64,000 bases of DNA from Enoplolaimus lenunculus (lineage: Eukaryota > Nematoda > Enoplea > Enoplida > Thoracostomopsidae). A program made the position numbers and the translations under genes. The notes beneath the pieces are model-generated. The model was not told where the DNA came from. It worked only from the letters and a program-made list of their open reading frames with translations, and made no database searches. Shown here one piece after another: positions 23,214 to 34,020 of this stretch; positions within the stretch are counted from its first letter, which is position 1; each line of letters opens with the position of its first letter. The stretch covers positions 62,001 to 126,000 of the forward strand of contig JASANG010003356.1 of NCBI GenBank assembly GCA_030248215.1, read 5' to 3'.

Positions 23214-23410
23214 CTCATGTTACTTTTAGCGTCGTCCTGGTTTCTCGTGGATATGTAAAAGAGTAGGCTTACATTCTAGACTACATTTTTTGGCTTAGGC
23301 TTAGGATTAAGCTTATGCTTATGCTTAGGCTTAGGCTTAGGAATACACTTTTACAACGCTTAGGGTTAGGTTTAGCAATACGCTTAATCTACTGTTACGC
23401 GTCTTAAAGT
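23214..23410. mobile_element. Family B TTAGGC-type MITE
   Basis: Starts CATGTTACTTTTAGCGTCG, right end TACTGTTACGCGTCTTAAAG, with two TTAGGC blocks. Confidence 0.7.
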
Positions 23411-23953
23411 ATAAACTTGCCGAAGCCAGACCCGGAGCCAAAGCCGGAGGTGAGGCGAAATTAGGTAGTGAAAATGATGGTTAATTTAGTTAAATTTAGC
23501 CAATCTCTGCAATATGACCTCTGGTTGTACCCTGGTGTTACATGATATTGGACATGTGTTAACTGAACAGCCTGACCATTTGGAGCCAGGGATATTGTGA
23601 AACTTGCGGAAGCCGTCGTTTAGGCTTAGGCGTAGGCTTAGGTTAAGGCATATGGTTAGGCTCAATCTATAAGTACAGTTTAGTTAACTTGGTCCATTTA
23701 TTTTATACATTGTCGCATAAATCAGTAAAATGTATGTATTTTAAAAAGTATTAATCAGCTTTGGCAAAGGACGTCCAATTTACGATGGAGCAAAGCTTAA
23801 AATGTTCCCTACGGACATTTGCGTCTTTGATGTACCGACGTACCAGGCACATGCTGTTGAGTATTCATAGTCATCGCGTCATTCACGTTTAATGATAATT
23901 TTCAAATGCGTAAAAAGGACAGCTTTGTGGGACACAAGACCCTCGCAAGCGGT

Positions 23954-24203
23954 GGCCAATGTAAAGAACAGGGGCGAAACAGTATTATAAGCATTATTCC
24001 TAAGCCTAAGCCTAGCTTAAGCTTAAGCCTAGCTTAAGCTTAAGCCTAGCTTAAGCATAAGCCTAAGCCTAAGCGTAACAATGAGCATATTCCTAAGTTT
24101 AAGCCTAAGAATATAAACCAAACAAAAAATTGGTCTAAAGCTTAATCTTAAGCTTTTCTTGTCCCACAGAAAAACGTTCCACCCCTGATCTTGACATGGG
24201 CCC
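23954..24203. mobile_element. Family A TTAGGC-type MITE
   Basis: Ends GGCCAATGTAAAGAACAGGGG and CTGATCTTGACATGGGCCC, flanked by a probable degenerate duplication (AAGCGGT / AAGTGTT). The core contains a CCTAGCTTAAGCTTAAG subrepeat not seen in other copies. Confidence 0.8.
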
Positions 24204-25434
24204 AAGTGTTGAGGGCCAAAAGTAATTTTGACGCATGCATTGCTAAATCAGCTGTCTGCAGTAGGTATACGCCTTATCTTTTAATTTCTAGAATGAAACC
24301 GAAATACTTCTCACGGGTTCCTTCAGTCCGTTGTCCACTTTAAATCCTGGCTACGCGTCTGATATCAATTTGGCAGCAAAATTCTGGTTCCCCTTGAACC
24401 TAACAAGAGTATATCAGCCCCGCAACCAGGAATTATTACCAGAAGGGGCAAAATTACTAAAAGGGTCAAGGAATATTTCTCTAACGTAGAATTGTTTCAA
24501 TGCTGTTTAATAATGTTGTGGCATAGGCGATTGAGGTATGTGCGTAGACCAGTTGGCACCGCGGGTAGGAGATGTCCTGCGATGAAACCTGATTATGATG
24601 TGAATTATTTCAGTTTGAAACGCTTGACTTAAAGTTGTGGTAAAATACGGTTTCTATGAACGATTACCGTATTTCAGCGAAATATATTTTGGTTTTATAA
24701 TATTTCGATGATGTGGAAGCTTGCTTGTACAAGTCCGCAACTACGCTTCTGTGGGGATAAGGAAGGTGACCCGTCCTTCTACGAACAACGTCTCGCCCAT
24801 TGGCCGAAAAATATTTCAACTACATTAAGAGAATTCTATGATAGGAAAATGTTCCTTGTCCCATCGGTAAAAGTTCTGAACACTCGACTAAGAGTTTCTA
24901 ATTGCGTGGCTGAGTTTAATTACCAGCTTGAGTTTAACGGCGTCATTTTAGTGTCTATTAATTTTTCGAGGCAAAAGTTACAAATATTGGCCTTATTTGA
25001 CTGCATCAATCCCAAAGGCGTATGATCTTCCTTTTAAGCTTCATATCATCGCTTTACCGTCTTACATACCAAAAATTGAAAAACAACTGCAAATTTGTTA
25101 TTTTTTGCGCTTTGATTGCAATTTTAAGTTGTTGATTTGATATTTTGAACGGAATTGTTGAAAATATATTTCTGAAAACAATTACCGGATTTCGGAAAAA
25201 AAAATTTTATTTATGGGTCAAATGGACGCTAACATTACAAGCACACGGTGTCTATTTCTGGTTCATACCAGTGTCTATTTGCATGGTAAAGGTTACGCGA
25301 ATGTGATACGCTAATTTTTACGCCCACATAATTAGACAGAGGCATTAATATCACTATTTCATACAACATTTAAAAGTGTCAATATTTGCATGGTAAAGGT
25401 TACGCGAATGTGATACGCTAATTTTTACGCCCTC
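24204..25434. other. Intergenic DNA; one unassigned open frame at 24708-25025
   Basis: A 105-codon + strand frame (motifs EFYDRKMFLVPSVKVL) has no recognised domain, no visible splice signals and no partner exon. It could be a decayed element gene. The rest is AT-rich with short direct repeats around 25270-25430 (TTTGCATGGTAAAGGTTACG twice). Confidence 0.35.
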
Positions 25435-25555
25435 ATAAAGTAAGCTTTAGACTAATTTGCTTGTTTAGGCTTATGCTTCGTTATAAGCTCATGCGTAGGC
25501 TTAGGCTTCGGAATACGCTTATACTACTGTTACATCCCTGTTCTATTTACTGGTC
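25435..25555. mobile_element. Family A element, left end missing
   Basis: Has the AGTAAGCTTTAGACTAATTTG block, a degenerate TTAGGC core and CCCTGTTCTATTTACTGG at the right. Confidence 0.65.
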
Positions 25556-25693
25556 TAATCCGGTAGCAAACTGAACAGCTTTGCGCTGCAAATTTTAAAC
25601 CGATCAGAAATTTTGACTCAAAATGGTTTACTATGATCGCATTAAGAGCAATAAGAATTGAAGCTGACGTCAAATCTATTTTTACATACAGTA

Positions 25694-25882
25694 TGGTCCA
25701 ATGTTACTATTATGGGCGTAACAGTAGATTAAGCGTATTCCTAAGCGTAAGCCTAAGCCTAAGTGTTGCAAAAACTTGTTCCTAAGCCTAAACCGAAGCC
25801 AAAGCAAAAAATGTAATCTAGAATCTAAACCTACTATTTTATAGACACACCAGAAACCTGTACGCCCCTTAAAGTAACACGC
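25694..25882. mobile_element. Family B TTAGGC-type MITE
   Basis: Ends GGTCCAATGTTACTATTATGG and GCCCCTTAAAGTAACACG, with a CCTAAG core. Confidence 0.8.
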
Positions 25883-26748
25883 ATATCATGCATGCTTTCG
25901 ATATTGTGAATCGAGAGGTAAAAATGGCTGTTTTCAAATTCGTTTTCATGAGCAACGCCCGCTACCAATTTTCTGATGTTATTTTCTGCTTAGGTCATAT
26001 GCTTTTAAGCTGTACATTTTGCTGCCGTATACCAGTGATGTATACCATGGAGAGTAAAGGGTTTATGGTCCACGAAGATTTCTGGAAAGACAGCAAAAAA
26101 CACTTTCAACACAGGTTAGAATTTGCTTTTTGGGTTGTAGAGGTCAAAAATGACGCTCACACACCGTATTCGCTCGTCAAACACTTCAACACAAGGTTAA
26201 TACCCTTCTGAAATGAAATTCAGGCTAACGCTCCTGCCGCTAAAGCATAAATATAGGACACAACACCTCGTCTTTAGTCGCAGAACGAATATACTTATAT
26301 AGGGTGTATATGTCTTTATTATGTACAAAACCCAAACGCCAATAAGCTATTTGCTTTCCATAAACACAGCTATCACATTTCACCTTACCCTATAATTCTA
26401 CAATGCGGATGGTTTACTCTCTGGCGCTTGGTTTAAACTGAAATCAATTTTGAAAACCTTATCAAATCGTATAGCCATATATAAAGATCTGGTTATATAT
26501 TTCGATCAATGCTTCGCAACCTTAGCTGTCTATAAATGGAACTTTGAGGCACCGGTTAGTGATAGGTTTTCAAAATAAACGCATCTCATAAAAAGCACGC
26601 ATAGAAATGGGTCAAGATGTCACACCCATGACCCACCGTATGGCGTATGGATTGACCAATCAAAATCCTTAAAACTTGAGGCCAAAGTCAATGACCAATG
26701 TCAAACTCTGACGTATTGTTGTTCATTGATAATAAAGGTGTACATATA

Positions 26749-27188
26749 CTGTAGGGACCCGAAAAAGAAGGGGGGCTGATACTTATTTGGCCTCTCCAGA
26801 AGGTACGTCAGCTTGTTATTCGGATACGGACTGTTATTTACTTTAAACCCACGCTCCGCCACCCTTCGTTACTGATATCCGGTACTGCAACTATCCGTTG
26901 AATTAAACGTTTTTTTGCCTTGCATTAATAGCTTGAGGGAGCATGCAACATTATACTTAGGAATGAACTTCAAAATTTAAGTACGCCTTAAAGATTTGAA
27001 CTGAATTTTAATTGGTCCTGGAGTCATTTATGAAATACTATTAGGAATAACTGACCTTCATGGAGTCTAATTAGGATTTAAGGACTCTGTCCGCTTACGG
27101 ACTCACATTATGAATACGGACTCTGATTGATTGGGACTCAAAATGCCCCCTCTTATTACCCTACACCTTCTTATTCGGGTCACTACAG
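26749..27188. mobile_element. 440-bp MITE with CTGTAGGGACCCGAA ends
   Basis: Left CTGTAGGGACCCGAAAAAG and right CTTATTCGGGTCACTACAG form inverted repeats of about 23 bp. No coding capacity. It is the only complete copy in the window. Confidence 0.7.
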
Positions 27189-28486
27189 CTAAATAGTCAT
27201 GCAATTTTTTTGATATTGTTGGTACAACGCAGCTGCTCGAGAACATTGAAATTCAATTACCTAAATTTATGTCGAGACTTTGAAAAAGGTGTTTCAGCTA
27301 ATTTTTAGTCGAAATTTTTAAAATTTTAAGAGAAAAGTTTGCATACTTGAGTTATGTTGACACAGAAATGTAGCTATTTAAATATCTCTTAGTATGGTGT
27401 TTGTTTTCCCACTTTTTCATCTCCACCGTTGTTCGATTTTGTTTTTGCTTCCTATGTTCAAGCACACAGGAATACTGATGTGTCTATAGGCACGGTAAAT
27501 TGTTTTAAAATTTCACAACTGCCACGTTTTTAAAATTTCGAAACATAAATGTGTTGTATTTCAGACATTAGCGTTAAACAGCTCTGAAATTCGTTTCTTA
27601 AATGGTTAATAACAAAAATGTGTTATATTCAAGAAATTGCTATTGCCAATTTATAAGACACAAATTTCGTTCTTTCAAGAAATAGTTGTATTACATTAAA
27701 GAATTTATTTTCTGATTTTTTGTATGTAAAAAAGTTGCTCCGTTCATATTCTTGAGAGAGTATGTAAATAATCGAATTTCAAAGATATTTCGTGTTGAGG
27801 TCAGGCTCCCCTCAACCTAAGTTTACGTCTTGGACGTATCTTAAGTTGTAAAATTAGCCAATTTGGTTGAGCTTAGCTCCTAATTTAGAACGCAACTTCC
27901 GTGACAAATCTTGTAAAATATGTCTTTTATTTCAGACACCTTTGTCTTATATTTCAGAAATATTGTCTTAATCGTTTATGTAACAGACTCTTAAATTTAA
28001 GACTTTTAAGTGTTAAAAATTTAAGACATATTTCTGACAAATTTCAGTAACTAATGTCTTGCATTCAACAAATATATGTCTAGAGTCTAAATTAAGACAT
28101 AATTGTCTTCAATTTAAGAAAATATTTCATGAATATCATAAAATGTTATTTGTGTGTATACGCCAAGAGATAATTGTAAAGAAACAAAAAAACACACTTT
28201 CACAGGCGTTCTTTGGCCAGTTCGATCCCATAAATCAAAAACTTTCTCGCTCGCTACGTTCGCTGGCAAAAAGTCTTTAGATGAACCGACATCGTCATAG
28301 GGATCAACTCCTGAGTGCTTTATGTATTAAGCTGAACTAACTTAAAATTACCATATAAGCAGTATATAACTAATTTAAACTGTTCCGCTACTTATAAGCA
28401 CGTGGAATTATTTAAAAATGTAGTTTCATTTTTTAAAATTTTCGTCGTTTAACTCGTTTTACACTCGTCCCCTTCAAATTGTGACA
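27189..28486. repeat. Family K dispersed repeat region
   Basis: Segments around 27900-28130 (AAGACATATTT, AATTAAGACATAATTGTCTT) match 44340-44490. It is AT-rich, made of repeated AGACAT/ATGTCT half-sites. No genes seen. Confidence 0.5.
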
Positions 28487-28642
28487 CGGGTCGATAGTCA
28501 GAGGAAGCCAGCGCGAGTTCAGACCTTTCAGATAGTTGTATCTCCTCAGCATAGGTTCAAACTTACTTGCAAGTCATTCCAATGCCTTGTACGCCCATCC
28601 TGAAAATTTTAGCCCCTCCTAGCAAGGTGTGCAAACTACGGG
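28487..28642. mobile_element. Family D MITE (degenerate)
   Basis: CTTACTTGCAAGTCATT core and AGCAAGGTGTGCAAACTACGG right end are recognisable; the left end is diverged. Confidence 0.6.
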
Positions 28643-28889
28643 ACTGATGTGAAACAAGATGCGACTTTATTAACTTTTGCTAGACTTTCAACTAATATAT
28701 CTTGCACCTGTCCGGCTATACATTATTACCCGGCTTTCGACTCTACCTTTGTAGGAGTATTTGGGTGGTTCAGGGGCACATACCTTAATTCCAGATTAAT
28801 TTTCGTCAGGTAGAGGCAGCGTCTTACTGAGTAATCGGTAACAATTCCTCAATTCTACTTTAAAAGCCAATAGTTTAGTTGCGTTTCGG

Positions 28890-29080
28890 TGCTGATCCTC
28901 AGGGCTGAAGCAGTCTCTGCCATACCCCCCATTCGAGAGAACCACCCCAAACAGGGGTCCCTACCCTGATAAGATTTTAAACAATAAATTTGAAACTATT
29001 TTGAGCATCGCAAAGGGTCTTCATTTTGGACCTTGGGAGGCGGGCTACCGGATCTTTCACCGGAACTGCCGATCCCCCCA
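28890..29080. repeat. Dispersed repeat (family N)
   Basis: Shares CCTCAGGGCTGAAGCAGTC, CATACCCCCCATTC and CCCTGATAAGATTTTAAA blocks with 8630-8875. Confidence 0.55.
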
Positions 29081-29707
29081 ATTCACATTTCTAAAATTAC
29101 CACTGGCATATATTACCATGACTTTTATGTGATTTCTCTCCGTGTATGCATGCTTCAGTTTTGATTATCTCTATTGAAATGAATTGATTGATTGCTTTTG
29201 AGTTGTAAGCAATGTTGATATTCTCAAATACTGATTGAAATTTATCAGCATTCGTCATGGCAGACAAGGTGTAAACAGATACTGGAAATAACGGAAACAG
29301 AAAACGGATATTTATTGTGTAATCATGTAAAAGATATTTTTATTTTTCTGCCAATACAATTGTATTGATCGGTTTTCAGACAACACAACTGTACATTGTC
29401 TAACAGGGTTGGGCAACTCTTTAACTGAGCTAATGCCTTAACCTTAAACAATTTCCGATCCGAACTTATTAATGTTGTAGTAAAAATTACGAAAATGTTA
29501 TTTTGTAAAGATTTACTTAAAAATACTGAAAGATGTAATGAAATATTTTGTTTTTTTTTAATTTTGCGTCTTTTTATGGCTTCTTCTGGTTCAGCGTCGA
29601 TCAGAAAGTTGTAATTTCCTGTATGTTTTACAAATTAAACTTTGAATTAATTCAGAAATACTGAACGACATGTCTTCCGATTAACCAATCAAAACGTAGG
29701 CGCAAGA

Positions 29708-30078
29708 AGTTCAAACGACTTGCAACTGCGTTCACACGTGCGAATTAAATTCAATAGATAATCAAGGAAGCCCAGATCCCTTGTGACAAAACTTAAACGT
29801 ACAAGTTGCATGTGTATGTTTTTGTTGCGAGAACTTGCAGCTGCAATTTTCACACAGAACTTGCATTTTTATGTCAGCCAATGAGAAAGCGGCTGAAATA
29901 TATAAATTCAGTGAACTTGCATGATTATTCACACATGTGAACAAAGTTCCTAGCTATGATTTTTAATGAACTATTAGCAGCTGCAAGTTTTTCAACCGAA
30001 TGATGGACAAAACTTGCCAGTTCAAGTTGTAACAGCAAGTTCGCGCAATAAAAACTTACACGTGTGAATACGGCTTTA
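29708..30078. mobile_element. Family G repeat (CACGTGCAAGT type), long copy
   Basis: Repeated ACTTGCA/TGCAAGT and CACGTG motifs with TTCACACGTGCGAATT at the left and TTACACGTGTGAATACGG at the right. Other copies: 1385-1500, 34335-34640, 35405-35672, 36722-36955, 45730-45937. Confidence 0.65.
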
Positions 30079-30721
30079 AACTTTCAGGATTTTGAAAATT
30101 CGCTGAAACCATTAATTTACAGTTTGAATGATTCCCAAAAAAGTCCAAAATTGCCAATTTATGGTAGCGCTTGTCACGAGGCGCTGTCCGTGTATAGCAG
30201 AGAACCATGATATTTACATCATAACATTGTCTGGGCATACATATATTTAGCTGTAGAAAAATATATTAAGACCTGTAAATAATTATACCTTTTCTATCAT
30301 CATCCTCATAGCAGAAACTGTTTTCCTTTTTCGTTTTGGTCACCAAGCCAAACACAAATCTGACAGACACCAGCACATTTTGATACTTCTTACCTGGTCG
30401 TTTAAAACTGGTAATAATTTGGCTCCCTAATACCGAAAACTGAGGGTTTTATACCCAGGGTGAAAGCGGCGCATAGGAAAACTACAGTTATTTGGTCTTG
30501 TAAAATCGTCAAAAATAGGCTTTCAGTTGGGCAGTTAATCATTGTTTTATACCAAAATATCTATTGGGTTTTTACTTCCTTATGTTTTAGGCAAAAATGG
30601 CTTGAAATAGAACTGGTTATAAAGTCTGCTGGGGCAAACGGAAATTTGGGCTAATTTTTTTCTGCAATGCTTTACAGTAAAGAATTAGTAGCAAAGTGGT
30701 GTGAATAATTTTATACTTCCC

Positions 30722-31076
30722 TGGTTAATAAGTTGTTGTTTTTGTTTGTTGTTGCTGTTTTTGTTGTTGTTGTTGTTGTTGTTGGTTGTGGTTGTTGTTT
30801 GTTGTTGTTGTTGTTGTTGTTGTTGGTTGTTGTTTTCGTTGTTATTGTTGTTGTTTGTTGTTGTTGTTGTTGGTTGTGGTGGTTGTCTGTTGTTGTTGTT
30901 ATTATTGTTGTTGTTGTTTGTTGTTGTTGTTGTTTGTTGTTGTTCGTGTCTGTTGTTGTTGTTGTTGTTGTTGTTGTTTTGTTATTGTTTTTGTTTTTGT
31001 TGTTGTTGTTTTTTGTTGTTGTTGTTGTTGTTTTTTGTTGTGTTGTTGTTATTGTTGGTGTTGTTGTTGTTGTTGG

Positions 31077-31109
<33 letters not shown>

Positions 31110-31216
31110 TTGTTGTTATTGTTGTTGTTTGTTGTTGTTGTTGTTTGTTGTTGTTGTTTTTGTTGTTGTTTTTTGTTGTTGTGTTGTTGTTGTTGTTTGT
31201 TGTTGTTGTTGTTTTT
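30722..31216. repeat. (GTT)n tract, about 490 bp
   Basis: Almost pure TTG trinucleotide repeat with occasional TTTTG, GGTTG and ATTG variants. All six frames are open for long stretches (poly-Leu, Val, Cys, Asn, Gln), which is a repeat artefact. No gene is called. Confidence 0.97.
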
Positions 31217-31435
31217 ACTTCCCACTGCAAGACATTGAGACTCAGACGCTGTCACAGTGATAACGCTCAGGCTTAGGCTTAGGATTAGACTTTCATAATT
31301 AAGCATGGGACAGACATTTGTGCAAATTGCATTCGTTAACTGCATGTCAAGTTTAAACGTTTCTGGCAAATTTGTCAGTTTTTTGCGTTATAATTTCTAT
31401 TTGGCTTGAAGCCAATCCTTTATGCAGGGTCCACG

Positions 31436-31541
31436 ATAAAGAGTGACACAGTGGTGGAAAACAGAATTCAAATAAAACATTTTATAACTTTGTTAGTTTG
31501 TCGGAATGACTGGATATTTTCCATCACAGTGTCACTCCTTA
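31436..31541. mobile_element. About 105-bp palindromic element
   Basis: GAGTGACACAGTGGTGGAAAA near 31440 is the inverse of TTTTCCATCACAGTGTCACTC near 31517-31538. It would form a long hairpin and fits a foldback MITE. Confidence 0.6.
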
Positions 31542-32284
31542 TTGTGAACCATGCATTAAGAACTAAAGCTTTAAATACGTATTTCTATAATAAATATTTG
31601 GCACAACTTTTATCGACAATATTTCCCTTGAGGATTTTCTCAGCCAGCTCTGAGTATCCACGCAGTAGAAGCCGGTGGACGAACGGTTGAAATCGGCGGT
31701 GTCATTTTTGAACTTTCAAATCGAAATACTTTAGGGAATTTTATATTTTCTATTTTTTTCCCAATCAGGATATAAATCATTCAAATTTAAACCTAAAGTT
31801 TTAGTTTTAAGTTTTTACATCGGTTTTATAGCGAAATATTACAGATAGGACGATGGTAACGCTAAGGGCGTAGCGTACCAAGAGTCAGGGTTCCAACACG
31901 AACTTAATTATGCAGGAACAAGAACAGGAATTGAATTTTAGCAGGAATCAGAACAGAAGCAGGAACAAGAATTTTAAATAATTTTCATAGCCGAATTACT
32001 GTTGGCCTTTTAGAAAACTTGCCAAATATGATTAAACAAATTTTCAGCTATTTCATCATCAAGTTTTCTAAACACACAACAGAAATATTATATTAACAAA
32101 ATTGAAGTAATTCAAGAAACACTCATGTCTAAATAATTTTTAAAAACAAAGTTTCAATGTTTAAATGATTATGAATAATTTGCCACAAAACCGTAAAAAT
32201 TTCGGTTCCTGCATCTTTGAATACAAGAACATGAATTGAATTTTTGCAGGAATTCCGGTCGAGCAGGAATTCCGCTTGATCCCT
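31542..32284. other. Intergenic DNA, nothing recognised
   Basis: Contains an AGGAACAAGAACAGGAATT-like degenerate GGAAC/GGAAT repeat around 31910-31980 and 32220-32280. No exon supported. Confidence 0.45.
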
Positions 32285-32765
32285 GCCAAGAGTGTATGAT
32301 GACAAGTTCTCCGATTATATTCTTCAAGCCTATGTTTACCGTGTGGTTCATGTGGTGACTACTCCACTAATCAGGGGGTCTGGCAAAAACACAACGCGCG
32401 CTGGTACATTTTATACCATGCACAACTCCAGTAGCTGCACACTCTTGTCTAAAAGCGATCATCCACTCTTGATAATACCAAGAGTGCATGATTCAAGATT
32501 GTGGGATACGTGGGGTTCCGCATTGGCAAAATGTACCACAGGCGTTGCTATTTTGCCGACCACTTTATTTAGTGGGGGCTTGCTGTTACATGCAATATTC
32601 CTAAATTAAACTATAAGCGGTATAATTACAGTGTCATGGTTCGCCCAAGTAGTACCCCCCTTAAATAAAAAGAGTCAGTCAAAATTGCAACGTGTACCTG
32701 GAACATTTTGCCCCATGCGTAATCCCAAGACTTACACGCTCTTGTATCATGCACTCGCGATAATA
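32285..32765. repeat. Two family I repeat copies/fragments
   Basis: Blocks AACGCGCGCTGGTACATTTT, GCACACTCTTGT and CTCTTGTATCATGCACTC match 3586-3905 and 61926-62222. Confidence 0.6.
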
Positions 32766-33819
32766 GTAATTTTCAAATTTTTTCACTATTTCATTAGAAA
32801 TTTGCAATTTCTTGTTAATATTTTGCAGTGTTTTGTCAACTTAAACTTGTGTCTATTTTCAACGAATAATAAACCGATACTGCATAGAAAGGTTATATTC
32901 AAAACAAAATATACTTTTCAAAATAATCTTCAATGATAAAGTAGAGCGTTTTGTGGTTTCGACACTATTTTAACATGAAACCCTTAAGATATATTACCGG
33001 TATATTAATGTCGGGTATCAGCGGTATACTTTTCTTTTATACGAGAACCGGTATTTCCCGAGTGAATATCATGTATATTGTTGTTGTGTTTGCCGTTGAT
33101 TGTGATAAAGTGTTTCTAGCAACCACATCTCACTATTTAAATTTAAAATTTTCGATTTTGAACTGTGGTTTGAAATTTTTAAAATGCCGCAGAGGTTTTG
33201 TCGTCTGCGTCAATAAGCGAAGTGACCCATCTGCATTAAGCCTAAGCCTAAGTCTACACCTAAGTCATATGACTACGCCCAACCGTAAGCTTATGCATCT
33301 CAGTCCCAAAGGCCATTCGCGGGCCAAAAGGTATTTAGTGGTTAAAACGTATTGAAGCCGTACAAAGTCTAAAATAACAAGCGTTACCGTTCAAAGAACT
33401 CTGGTTCGAATAACAGTTCAAACGCTGTAGGCTACATTTAATAATGATTAAGTTGCTACTAAACCTGTGTGTCGCTTGGAAAATATTAGCTGAAAATAAG
33501 CCGATTTAGAGCTTTAGCGCAATAATATGCAAATGTACCTTTCACGGTTTTACAGTAAACTGTTTGCACCGAACTACAATTCGGAATGACGACAACTCGT
33601 TGCCCGACAACTTGTTGAAGGACGGTTATCAGAGATTAGAAACTCAGCCAATGAGCAACTCGGGTAGTAACCGGAGTCGTTTAGCAACTCGAGTTTCAAC
33701 CGCTTTTCTCAAGGTTAAAACGAATGTTTAGCTTCAAAATTTACAATTTTTGTGAAAAATTAGCAAACTACAAAGTATATTTCATATTAAATATGTGCGA
33801 CTAATTTCAAAGTATACTT

Positions 33820-34020
33820 AACCAGTTTGTCTTTCTGAACAATGAGCCATACACTAGCAACAGGAGTAGCAACGTCAGCAACTCTCGTATTGAGTGCTTT
33901 ACTCCTGGTCGCCGTCTGGTAACCAGTTTACCTTTCTCAACAATGAGCCATACACTAGCAACAGGAGTAGCAACGTCAGCAACTCTCGTATCGAGTGCTT
34001 TACTCCTGGTCGCCGCCTCG
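33820..34020 (+). repeat. 101-bp tandem duplication at the start of the four-helix protein gene
   Basis: Positions 33820-33920 and 33921-34020 are about 94% identical, beginning AACCAGTTT and ending GGTCGCCG. Both contain the ATGAGCCATACACTAGCAAC start region. The downstream copy is continuous with the full reading frame. Confidence 0.92.
33842..33922 (+). CDS. Upstream ORF (26 codons) made by the 5' duplication
   Basis: The upstream duplicate encodes MSHTLATGVATSATL and the first hydrophobic run of the downstream protein, then ends at TAA across the duplication junction. If the transcript starts above 33842, this is a strong-looking upstream ORF that could dampen translation of the main frame at 33943. 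Whether it is transcribed is unknown. Confidence 0.5.
   Translation: MSHTLATGVATSATLVLSALLLVAVW

Noticed and set aside
25888-26211. 107-codon + strand frame
   Set aside because: No domain, no splice signals, and it abuts a family B element; probably chance.
30701-31369. Poly-Leu/Val/Cys and poly-Asn/Gln/Thr frames up to 191 codons
   Set aside because: GTT microsatellite artefact with no flanking coding features.
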